Shown here piece after piece: positions 1 to 10,237 of a stretch of DNA of 64,000 nt. Within the stretch, counting starts at the first letter, position 1, and every line of letters starts with the position of its first letter. The DNA lies in contig CM076652.1 of assembly GCA_038496675.1 (NCBI GenBank), forward strand, positions 8,863,662 through 8,927,661, in the 5' to 3' direction. The stretch is from Rachycentron canadum (taxonomy: Eukaryota > Chordata > Actinopteri > Carangiformes > Rachycentridae). A program made the translations under genes and the position numbers. Under the pieces are notes generated by a model. That model was not told the origin of the DNA, searched no databases, and worked only from the letters and a program-made list of their open reading frames with translations.

Positions 1-2835
1 AAAACCTCACATTTTTATCTGATTTATATTTTTACACACAGTATGTACCATTTGTCTTATTTTACAGATGTTCTGTTTTTGCTTTTTTCAAAGTTTTAAT
101 ATGTTTACTGAACCACCTGCATAATCTTTTTTTATATCATTTTTATGAGATTATACAGCAGAGACTGTAATTCATTTGGAATTAAACACTGTAATATCAT
201 TTGAAGATTGTAATTGCTCACAATGATAAATAGCAGTTGGGCAAATGTGAATAAAACTCACACACAAAACACTAATTGCTCTTCTATCACACCACCTACT
301 GTAAATGAACAATGCTTTTTTTTTTTTTCTTTTTGTTTTGTGAGTGTCTCTAAATACTTCACAGCATTCACCAAACAGCCGCTTCAGACACAAGTTGTTC
401 TCAAACGGAAAACTAATGCAAAAGAAATACAAAGCGAATCAACGCTGGGGAACTTTGTGCTTCCGTGGCAGAATTAGTCACCTACATGGCACAGATGTGC
501 CCTTTGCTGTCTGTAGAAGGGAAACTGGATTTGTGGCGCACACTGAACACTGAGGTACAGACAGAAAAAAGATCAAATCTTTCATATTTTTGAAAATTGG
601 AGCTGTCAGCTCGGTCATGGTTATGTGCTCCAATATTAAGGAAGCAGTGTGGCTCAATGTCTGCACGGTGACAGGTCCCACTTTACCTAGTCCCCAAGAT
701 GTTTACATGTCACCATATCTGGAGCCCAATTTCTGACAGTAAGGAGTCCTTGCACAGGAATTATTAATATCACTTCACACTGATCCCAGTACAGAGAATA
801 CACAAATAATCCCAAGCATATTTCTTTCCCAAGCAAAGACATATACTTGGGAAACTTTGAGACTTTGCAAAGCCGAAAAATAGAACAAAAAGAATAAAAC
901 AAACTCAAAACTATCGAAAAAGAAGCTTTAATATCTTACTGTTGGGTGATTTCAGCACTGACTGGATGGGTTGTATTATTACAGTGACAGGAGTTTATCG
1001 GACAACCCACCATCCACTCTCTCTTCTCTGCTGTCATGCACACTGACAGAATACAAACACCAATTTGGATAGAAAGCCTAGTCCTTCCTCTGCCATGGCG
1101 TGTATATCTGCACATCTCCCTCTGTCTTCTCCCTTTCTGTGACTCCTGAGACCCGTGTTCTCCTGACTGGTTTAAGCCTTTAGATTTCAGTGATGAATGT
1201 GCTATCCTGTGTTGCTTGTGCATGGACTTGAGGTCCCAGCAAAGTGCCAGCTTATCTGTGCAATGGCAAGCATGAGCTGTGTCTCAGGGCTTTGCCAGTA
1301 TGCCACACATTAAGGCTATTGCATAGATGCCCCGTGGCAACAGAGAAGAGATGTTGCAGAAGTATGGTGTCAGCCTGTTGTTTGCGAACAATTTCCAGTA
1401 CCAGCAACATGAGTTTCAGTCAAGACGTTAGTTTTCCTTATCAGAAAAAAATAGGCTAATGCAACAAAGGGTGTGTTTGTATCTGCTCCTTTTGCAAGGA
1501 GAAAATGGGTCAGAGTGTTGCATGATCAAATCCCTGTTTGTTCTGCAGTCATTTGTCTGCCTCTCGTTAGCACTAAATCTGGATCATTAAGTTTCATTTC
1601 AGGCTCTAACAAAGACTTCCACACATGCAATGGAAGATGTGCAAAGACTTATCGGAGACTCAGACGATGATTTTTATTGTAGTTTGGGGGGGGGCCTCTA
1701 CTCTCTAGTGGCTGTGTTAGTGCGAGGAGTCAGTAATGAGCCAGCAGCATCACATACAGATGGAGAGGAGAAGATAGAGGATTAAAACAAAGTACCAGGC
1801 AGAGATTGATGATGCTGCTCTTCATCTCATTTTCCTGCACAAGGACAGATACTGTGGGGCCCCGCAGCCCCGAGTGCAACACGCAGATCGTCTCCCCTGC
1901 ATCAGCCAAGTTACAGAGCGAGACAGAGGGATGTGACTGAAATAATACTAATCTTATTTTAAAGGTTTTAAATTGTGTTTTAAATTGGTCTTACGTGATT
2001 AATGGTTACTAAAGCACTTTGTTGCCAGGGAAACTTTAATTACTCAGTAAAAAAAAATCAATTTGACTTTTATGTTTAATTCAGCAAATAGGTTTCTTTG
2101 TGCCTCGCAGCTCAGAAAACAACAGTTTGAGGCCTTTTCTCCCCACCAATAAATTGATGAACCACTTAATTTAAAGCTTAATTTACTTTCCTGTACAATC
2201 AAAAGGGAAGGTTTCGGTCTGTCTCCACAAGCGTACGTAGGTAGTCAGGTAACACTCAAATGTACTTTGTAGAAGCAGGCTTCTGTTATTTTTTTAAACT
2301 GAGGAATTTACTGAGCAGCTTCCACACAATGTCTAGCTGAACAGCAGCAACCCCCCCACCCCCATCTCCCTCCTCCCTCCTCTCTGAGAAAAGAAAGTGG
2401 AGAATAGCTGAAAGCACCTTGTTGTGTCAGGCAGTGACAGACATGATGCTGCTGCTTTTTATTGTGTGCAGATCTTTTTTAAACTCCAGGGCACAGTCTG
2501 AAGCCTTAAGCTTTAACTATTAAGGCAAGTGCATTCCTTTTGTTGTGATATAGCTTGCATTTCTTGTGATACCATACAGGATGGTTCTGGCAGTACGTGT
2601 CATTTTCCCAGTAATAATTACCCTATATCAGAAGCGCCTCTCAATCTGTCCTGGCAGTTAGCAAATCCCCACAGGCACAGCGAACTGCAGGAGAAATAAA
2701 GCTCTGATTTTGTATCTCATTAACACTTCCAATGAGATATTAATCTCCATCAGACATGGTACAACCCCAAGCACATTGTTGGGGTTCAGTCAAGAGGAAA
2801 GTGATTTGCTTGCTTTGCTGAAGGGCATGTTGAAG

Positions 2836-2884
<49 letters not shown>

Positions 2885-3362
2885 GAGTGAAGCGACACAT
2901 GACGTGTCAGATCTGCAGTCGTCATGCACAAAGTCCAAATCACTGTAGCAGAGGTATTTTTAGATGACAAGCGAAAAGGTTACCTGTAAGCTCCTGTCGC
3001 GTCCAACTGGTACTTTGGCACCCACCGGTTGTCTACTGTACATACTAGCTGTTGCTGTTGCCTGCCAATGTGCACTTCTCATCATTTCATCATCATTGCA
3101 CAAAAAAGGAATCTATGATCAGTCATACACAACCCTTTACAAAGACTAAATAGCACTTACCCGCATGCCCTTGACACTGACTTTATCATAAACATCTGTG
3201 TGAAAAAGATGGTTTGAAAAGTGATGTGAATGTGAATGCACCTTTTTAAATACTCAAACCTCAGCTGCCTACTCCAATATAAAAGCTATAATTGGCTTTC
3301 TGAGCCAACCCCTTTAAAACCAGAGTCTCTAACCAAGGCTGGTGTTGTCTTTTCCCTTGCAG
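1..3362 (+). other. tspan9 intron (5' end outside window)
   Basis: AT-rich non-coding sequence before the first visible tspan9 exon. The open frames are short and lack family resemblance or splice context. It contains T-runs, a G-run near 1684 and the TG microsatellite at 2837. I looked for the exon coding the third membrane span and did not find it. Confidence 0.6.
2837..2884. repeat. (TG)n microsatellite
   Basis: About 23 uninterrupted TG units in the tspan9 intron. The opposite strand reads as a false poly Thr-His peptide. Confidence 0.95.
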
Positions 3363-3464
3363 GTGAGTGAGAATGCTAAGCAGGACCTGAAGGATGGGCT
3401 GGCTCTCTACAACTCAGAGAACAACATTGGCCTGCGAAACGCCTGGAACATCATCCAGGCAGAG
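3363..3464 (+). CDS. tspan9: tspan9 exon (start of large extracellular loop)
   Basis: It codes 34 residues beginning VSENAKQDLKDGL and ending NAWNIIQAE. The acceptor is CCTTGCAG and the donor is GTATGAG. NAWNIIQAE is the conserved helix just before the CCG motif in TSPAN9. Confidence 0.88.
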
Positions 3465-6400
3465 GTATGAGAACCTCAGACCATGCATTACATCAAATAT
3501 TAGCAACATTTGCATGATTGTGAAATCATAACATTAGAAGTGATATATAAATGCAAAGTTTTACTGAAATATTCCAGCTAATGTTATTCCTGGCTTGTAG
3601 CTGTGGCATTAATGCAACATTAAAAGCCAAAACTGGCTGCTGAAGTACATTTCGTTCCATTATTGTAGCTCTCTAATGCAAAAGATTAATTACGACACTT
3701 GTTACGTGAAAGCATGACATTTTCTTGTGTGTGCCTGTGTGGCATTCACAGTGGAAGTGCTGCGGTGTGATAGCGTACACCGACTGGCATGAGGCCCTGA
3801 AGGAGAAAGTAGTTCCTGACCGCTGCTGCCAGGAGCATTACCAGAACTGTGGACGTAACTCCACCAACATGTTCTGGAACAGGGTGAGTTCACACACTGT
3901 AACTGTAAATGTGTTGTTTTATCTTGTGCACACACTACAAATAATATAGCCTTGCAATAATAAATGAATGGGCCTGCTGGGTACAAAGTTTGAAGTGACA
4001 GTTTCTTTTTGGAAAGTCAATCAATGACTACAAAGAGACAAAATGTACAACCACGAGAAACAAAATGACTACAGACAAATTTGCTGTAATGAAACTCAAA
4101 ACCACTGCAAAGAGATGCAGAACAATTGCAGATGCAAATCTGCTACAAAGATGCAAGATGCGTGCAGCTACAAAATGACCACAAAGAGAGTCAAAACTGA
4201 GATGCAAAACAACCACAAAGAGACACAAAATGACCCCAGAGACTCAAAACAGAGATGCAAAACAACCACAAAGAGACACAAAATGACCACAAAGAGGCTC
4301 ATCAAAACAGAGATGCAAAAAAAACTACAAAGAGACTCAAAATGACCACAAAGAGACTCAAAACCACCACAAAGAGAAATAAAACGGCCACATAGACACA
4401 AAACCACTACAAAGAGAAATTAAAGGACTCCAAGCAAACAAAAAATGACTACAAAGAGAGTAAAATGACCGCAAACAACCTGGTCATGTCCTTTGTAGAC
4501 ATTTTGCGTCTCTTTCAGTGTCTTGCTCCCATGTAGACGGTGTAGGGTGGGTTTTTCCCTGATTGCACCCCTGGGCCCATCGCCTCATTATTCGTTCATG
4601 GATATACTGTAATGCTGTTCAGATCATCGGATAAATCCATAAGGTCTTTTTTCACGTCACGTTTGAAGTTGTGTTTGCATATACATGATTTAAAATAATA
4701 ATTATGTTGCTCTAAGCTAAGACTGATATTAGTTCAGGATTCACAGGGGATGTAAAAATCATAACTCTTATACATCTTTAATTTTCATTCCATCTGTTCA
4801 GTTCCTGCTCTTACAGGCCTCTGAGTAGTCAGCGTAGCTTTAAAGTTTTCGTCTTATTATTGAATTCTGGTCACACTAGATTTTTTCCATTATGCATGAG
4901 ACAACAGTTTTCTTTTTTTCTTTTTTTTGCTTTAAAAAAATCTTGCAGTTCACCAATCGCCCCCCCATTACAATCGCCCCCCCATTACAACTCTAATCTT
5001 CTGTTGGTCTGGCATTTGGTTTGTTAGCAGGTCCAAAGCAGGGGATTAAAAGCTGTAATATAATTGCCAAAATGAGAATAGGCAGACATTGAGCTGGCCC
5101 ATAGGGAAAGCGCAGCACTAAAAGCTCGTGTGTAATCCTGCCCAGAGGAGGAGACAGCTACACACCATATAGTTAAGACTTAACACGCTGCTTCAGCACT
5201 CACACTCAAGAAGGGGCACCACTTTGCAGCTCAAGCCACCATTAAGCCCTTCACACCATATCCTTACCAGTAAGTGACCTCTGAATGAACCTGGAGGTTG
5301 AGGTGGGGGGGATACATTTAAGAGAAAGTGAAAGCGAAAGTCTCTCCACATGACCCATAACTCTGCATACAGAAGTCATTGCTCATGGGTAATTCACTTC
5401 TTTTAACATCTCACCTAGTAGTGCGGTCGTCCGAGAGTGTATCTCGAATGTAAAAGATGCATTTTTTTCTGGAAGCGTGAACTTGGGGTTGTGGTGATGT
5501 TTTTCCAGGTGACCAAGCAGGCCACAAGAAGCAGCAACACGATTCTTCTGCCACAGTGGAAATGCGTATTTTTAGTGGAATCCTAACAAGCTTTTGTTTG
5601 ATTTCAGGGCTGCTTCGAGAAAGTGGAGGAATGGCTGGATGAAAATAAGCACCTGCTGGGAACCATAGGCATGGTCATCTTGGTAGTGCAGGTAGGAGGC
5701 TTAGTGATAAATAGTTTTTTCCTTCTCCATGGTTTTTTGAGCCTCTCTCCCATTTATTCCTTCTTCTATTTTTCTTCTTTTGCTTTGTGTCTGGGCGCAT
5801 TTGTTTGTGTCTGGTTGAAAGGCAACATATTTTTACAAAAAAAAAAAAAAAAATACATGTGCATCCAGTAGCCTCTGCGACCACCAACGTCTGCTGAGAA
5901 ACTTATCAGGCCTGTGATCAGTGGGCGTTCTGGGCACCCACACGTCTAGAAATATTGAAGTCGCTGTCTTCTGCACCCTGATCTTGTCTGGAAGAATCAA
6001 AGCCCCCTGGCTTAGTGCCAAAAAGGCTGTAGTCGTGTAGCCCATAGGAGCCATATGAAGATAAGAGAGCAGAGGTACCGAATATAAGGGGGAAGGTATA
6101 GATTAAAGACTTTGTTGAGAGGAGTGATAGATATTCCTCTGGTCACACTGCTTTTCTTTTTGTCCTTAACTCTGCTTTACATCCACCCCTCTTTACACAT
6201 TTAGTCTCACTTTCTTTGCAGTAGTTTTTCCACTTCCTTGGGGACTGAGTCCTACAAATGTCTTCAGACTGAACAAAGCAAAAAACAGCACTTTTTTTTT
6301 TTTTTTTTTTGCACAAATTTGACTGCCGGACTGATTTCATAGTCTGTGTTTGTTTGCTCCAGACAGCCTGAGAAATCACAATAGGGAGCAACGGACAACA

Positions 6401-8710
6401 AGAAGGCCATGGGTTCAGATCCAAAAGGCGGCCAGCTGTCAACTGTGTGTAGAGTTTACGTGTGCGGGAATGATTGCCTGTCTATATGTACCCCGCTGAT
6501 TGATTGGCAGCCTGTCCAAGATACCTTTTTCAGTTGCCTAATGGAAGCTGCTATAGGCTCCTACCCTCCAGCAGATGCACCCACTTGACTTTGTATTCAC
6601 TCATGCTTCATCTAAAATCCACTTCACATTCATTGTGAACACACCTTAAGAGTTCAGCCTTTCTAACAATAGCTCTCTGTGCTCTGTACCTTTCTTTAGC
6701 CCAGGTCTATTTAATCTGAAGCACCTACCAGACATTTCTGACTTTGCTTCACCCTCTAATCCTTATATTTCACTCCAACAGCTCCTACAGAGTACATAAG
6801 AATTTAGAGACAGATCAGTTGTCAATGTAAGTTCTACCTGCTCTCGTTGAAAGCTTCAGAAAAAATGTTTACATGTCACTCACTCTAAATATTTCCGTTC
6901 ATGCTATGTCTCATCCCCTGCACTGCACTTCTTCCTTCTTTCCCTCCTGTCTTCCTTTTCAACGTTATTCCTTGCTTTATTTCCCCTGCCCTCCCTGGAC
7001 TGTCTGCGGCTGTGTTCGTGCATCGCAAGTCTTCCATTGGCTAGTCTGTGAATCCGTGGTCCATTCAGAGCGAGGTGGCCTCACTCCGCGTCGAGTTTTA
7101 CGAGACCCAGCACATTTCCTGTGTCCTTAGGGAAAAGCGGTGCTTGAGCTTTAGTTAAAGTTCACAGCCACACTGAGGGAGAGTCAGCATTGTACCGTGT
7201 ATTGGCCAGCCTCAGATCAATGTGTGTTCAAGACACGATCACACACTCTTCTTTCATGCTCACATACTTTTTTTTGTTGAAGACTCTTTTTTTTCTCATC
7301 TAACTCCTGTCTCTTCCTCATTTGTACATTTCTTCTCCAAACACACACACCCACACACACACACACGCAGAATATTGACAAATATCGACCCTACTTGGAG
7401 GCTGATAATGTCTTTGAGCAGAATAAAACACTATAAGACAAACTCAGCTCAGACATTAATTTTAATGATCTCACTTCCTCTGTTTCTCTATATACACATA
7501 CACACATACTCAGATTCAGGTGAGTGGTAGGAGAGTCGAGAAAACAGACCTTGAGCTGTCAGATTAGCAGACTCGAAGACACGGTGAGAGACTTTGCAAG
7601 TCTGCAATGTAATATAATGTCCAGAGGCAGGGAGAACTGGCTTATGAATGATTTAGACTTGCAGCATACACCGATCAGCCACAACATTCACACTGGTAAC
7701 TGGTTTTACTGTTGTGGCTGATCATTGTGTATATGACAGACACTGTGTACAACTTTATCAACAATGGTTTTAGAAATCTCTGCACTATTTATATATTTTT
7801 AAGCATGGACAGATGATTGAGCTTTGAAGAGTCCTGCAGGAGCGACTGTCACACTGTCTCACTCTCAGACTGAATGATGGAGACAGTTTAAACTCTCTGT
7901 GCATGTCAAGGCTGCACAGATGAGCCATGCGTCAATAATTGGGTTGGTTTTGAAGCATTTTTTCATAAGTCCTAATTCCCTCTGAGCTGGATGTTTACCT
8001 CAAATAGCACTTTGTGTTTTGATTGACATTGGCATAAGGTGGCTTTTTCTCTGAAGCAGCTGTATGAATTGGGTTTAAACTGAAACTAAAGGAAGAGAAT
8101 CAGCAGCTTTCCCAGGCTAATCACATACTGTGTCAATCCCCAGTGGAGCCTGTTTGCAGGAAGTCCACGTTGCCTTTTTATTAGACTATGCACCATACAG
8201 TACTTTGCACTTTCCCTGCCATCCAAACTTTTGCCAGATAATGGTTTTAGGATCAGCCTTGTGACTGTGTTTGATGTAGAAGTATCAGGGGTAATGGAAA
8301 CTTCAAAGAGATAGCTGGCTACTTTGATTTAGTGGCATCTCAATTTACTTCATTGACTTAATGCTTGTGCACGCTGTATTTTTTTTTTTTTTTTCCCATC
8401 ACAAAGATTCCAGCACTCGCGTTTGAAGGCCATCTGAGAAAAAGAGAGTGAACCAAAATGTGCTTGTGCCTCACCACAGGAATTATTGTGCATCAAAACA
8501 CAAACCAGCCCAAGGCATCAACATCAAAAAGATCACACAGAGACACACGCGCGCACATATATCATACGCAGACACATACAGTATGTACACTATACATGCA
8601 GACACAAATTCACTATCTCCTTCTCCTTTCCTCCACAGCTCCTGGGCATGGCGTTCTCCATGACGCTGTTCCACCACATCCACAGAACGGGGAAGAAATA
8701 TGATGCTTAG
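3363..8710 (+). CDS. tspan9: Tetraspanin-9-like gene, 3' part (exons coding for the large loop to the stop)
   Basis: Spliced CDS is 3363-3464, 3752-3883, 5608-5691, 8639-8710: 129 codons plus TAG, frame kept at every join (all phase 0). The product is the large extracellular loop, fourth membrane span and short C-tail of a tetraspanin. The loop has CCG (first codons of the second exon), PDRCC, NCG and GC, giving the six cysteines of the C6 class, and one N-glycosylation sequon (NST). The end, FHHIHRTGKKYDA, is nearly identical to human TSPAN9 as I recall it, and differs from TSPAN4, the closest paralogue. Tetraspanins are four-pass membrane proteins that build protein microdomains. The first three membrane spans must lie left of position 1, because no matching exon is visible in 1-3362. 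Fish often have two tspan9 copies; I cannot say which this is. Confidence 0.85.
3752..3883 (+). CDS. tspan9: tspan9 exon (CCG motif, variable loop)
   Basis: It codes 44 residues: WKCCGV, the YTDW motif, VPDRCC, NCGRNST and FWNR. It carries five of the six loop cysteines and the N-glycosylation sequon. The acceptor is ATTCACAG and the donor is GTGAGT. Confidence 0.9.
4025..4485 (+). repeat. Degenerate minisatellite, ACAAAGAGAC/AAAATGACC unit
   Basis: About 460 bases made of diverged tandem copies of a 15-17 base core combining ACAAAGAGAC with (C)AAAATGACC, in places as a higher-order ~33 base unit with AAAACAGAGATGCAAAAC. It lies in the tspan9 intron between the second and third visible exons. 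The best copies are about 4200-4380. The strand is A-rich with few T, so both strands read through as artificial ORFs. Confidence 0.9.
4954..4987 (+). repeat. Two-copy 17-base tandem duplication
   Basis: The 17-base unit CAATCGCCCCCCCATTA occurs twice with no gap. This is a simple local duplication in a tspan9 intron with C7 runs. Confidence 0.9.
5608..5691 (+). CDS. tspan9: tspan9 exon (last loop cysteine, start of TM4)
   Basis: It codes 28 residues starting GCFEKVEEWLDENK (sixth loop cysteine) and running into the hydrophobic fourth membrane span GMVILVVQ. The acceptor is ATTTCAG and the donor is GTAGGAG. Confidence 0.9.
6390..6590 (+). mobile_element. Relic of a tRNA-like (SINE-type) teleost dispersed repeat
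   Basis: The segment CAACAAGAAGGCCATGGGTT followed by CAGATCC resembles the B-box region of a repeat family common in fish. The 3' part has the family's landmarks: TACCCCGC, GCCTGTCCA and AATGGAAGCTGCTATAGGCT. A second copy of what looks like the same family is at 22855. The A-box end is missing or too diverged. The family assignment is from memory. Confidence 0.55.
7340..7366. repeat. (CA)n microsatellite
   Basis: Interrupted CA run (one CC and one CG interruption) in the last tspan9 intron. Confidence 0.9.
7667..7731. mobile_element. Minimal Tc1-type MITE / hairpin
   Basis: The left arm TACACCGATCAGCCACAAC is answered 22 bases later by an inverted right arm GTTGTGGCTGATCATTGTGT plus A. 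The arms match over GATCAGCCACAAC and differ by two extra bases near the tip. The arm resembles the terminal repeat of a common fish Tc1/mariner-type family and begins and ends at TA. Only ~22 bases remain between the arms, so this is an internally deleted derivative. Confidence 0.75.
8639..8710 (+). CDS. tspan9: tspan9 last coding exon and stop
   Basis: It codes LLGMAFSMTLFHHIHRTGKK plus YDA and then TAG. This finishes the fourth span and the basic cytoplasmic tail. The acceptor CCTCCACAG follows a pyrimidine tract. Confidence 0.92.
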   Translation, partial: LLGMAFSMTLFHHIHRTGKKYDA

Positions 8711-9485
8711 CCTTGCAGGGAGGTGCCCGATGGAAAGGAGCCCCACAGCCTGATGGGATAAGACTCTGATTTTAACACCCAGACCCCCTCCCGCCCCACT
8801 TGATAACCTCTTTAGAGCATCCTTTGCCCCCTCCCATGCCACTTCCCAGAACCTCTGTACAGATTCCAGCTGTGTCCCCACTCTGATCTGCTCTTTCCTC
8901 TAACCATTCATTTGCCAAAGAGTAACACAACTGAAAGAGAAGGGACACCTACTTTTGGCAAGGAAGAGAATCCCATTGGTTGTCACTCCTCTTGAGTATT
9001 TTTTTCTTCTTTCGTCTTTTTTTTTTTTTTTTTTTCTTGCTTGGTCTAATAGTTTTGCTGGAAGGAAGGACAGACTTTGAGACAATGAAGACTTTACTAA
9101 TGCCCACCCACCCCCATTGAGGAAAAGCGAACACATGAACTGATCAAACCCTGTGGAGTTTTTTTTTTCTTTTTCTTTTTTTTCATGTTGATTAAAGTCA
9201 AGCCCCAATTTTCCTTTGTAAATGAAAAATTTTCCAACATGGCATGCTAGTTTTCTACTTCACTGATTTACCTCCGTTGTCGAAATGTCAAACAATTTAA
9301 TTTTCTGTTGTTTTATTTTTGTGTGTCATCAACGCTCCTGTGGAAAGTAAGTGTTGAACAGATCAGTGCAATGAGCTCTCAGACATGCAGTGAGTGTGTG
9401 TGGGGTTGGATTTGAAGTGACGTTGCCACAGAGGGGCACAGATATGACGGGATGATGTCTAATTAATAATAATTTAAAAAAAATA

Positions 9486-9519
<34 letters not shown>

Positions 9520-9660
9520 TTTTTTTTCCATTTGGCTATAACGATTTGGGTAAAGTGAGTGTGATGGAGGATTCAAGTCGTGTAAGCGTGAGGAATCATC
9601 AGTGGGTTAATTTTCGGGCAAATTCTGCAAATATCCTCTGAAAAATAAATTGTAATACAC
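8711..9660 (+). other. tspan9 3' UTR (minimum extent)
   Basis: Sequence after the tspan9 stop, ending shortly after an AATAAA at 9644-9649. A GATTAAAG near 9190 is an alternative signal. Further AATAAA hexamers at about 11716, 13850 and 14483 mean a longer 3' UTR cannot be excluded. It contains long T runs and an AT dinucleotide run at 9481-9502. Confidence 0.55.
9644..9649 (+). terminator. Candidate tspan9 polyadenylation signal
   Basis: First canonical AATAAA downstream of the tspan9 stop codon, 934 bases after it. It is followed by T/G-rich sequence. Confidence 0.5.
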
Positions 9661-9863
9661 AAATCTGTCTGTGAACACAAATGCGCGTACACACACAGAC
9701 ACACACACTTTGTGTCTCCACATAGCAGCAGTATTTCCATCCCCTATGAGACAATATAAATGGTGTAAAACGGCTGTTTATTAGGGCTCCACCAGGACTG
9801 TCAAGTGAAGAGATCTGGGTGATGAAGTTCCCCCTCTGAGAATACAGACTGAATTGTGTGGCT

Positions 9864-9864
9864 C

Positions 9865-9897
<33 letters not shown>
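9864..9897. repeat. (TG)n microsatellite
   Basis: TG run with one TTTG interruption, downstream of tspan9. Confidence 0.9.
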
Positions 9898-10202
9898 AGC
9901 GTTATGGGTGTGTTTTATCACATTGTCCAAGCTAGGAAAAAAAAAAAAAGAACCGAAATCTGGAGAAGCATGGGCACAAGGGGCAAAAACAGAGCAGACA
10001 TGTTGTCTCACTGTTGCCATCAATTGAGTTAGCGGAGGCGTCTTGAGCCTGTCTCTTCTATATTCTTGAGATCTCATCCATTCGCTCTGCCCTCCTTATT
10101 CTTTCTCTCTCTGCCTGTCAACTCCTCCCTGCCTCCATCTTTCTTTTTTCACCCCAATTTTCTTCCCACGTGTCAGAAAGCAATAAGCTTTTTTGCTCCA
10201 GA

Positions 10203-10204
<2 letters not shown>

Positions 10205-10234
<30 letters not shown>
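10205..10234. repeat. (CA)n microsatellite
   Basis: Fifteen CA units, uninterrupted, in the intergenic region. Confidence 0.95.

Positions 10235-10237
<3 letters not shown>

Larger units (their letters stand above)
5692..8638 (+). other. tspan9 last intron
   Basis: About 2.9 kb of non-coding DNA. It holds a tRNA-like dispersed repeat relic (6390-6590), a short (CA)n at 7340 and a hairpin MITE at 7667. There is no other exon-like segment. Confidence 0.7.

Noticed and set aside
1..3362. Missing tspan9 exons for membrane spans 1-3
   Set aside because: I searched for a third-span exon ending before VSENAK and found none; they most likely lie left of the window.
4043..4345. 100-codon frame with KETQND-like repeats
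   Set aside because: Translation of the intronic minisatellite, not a gene.
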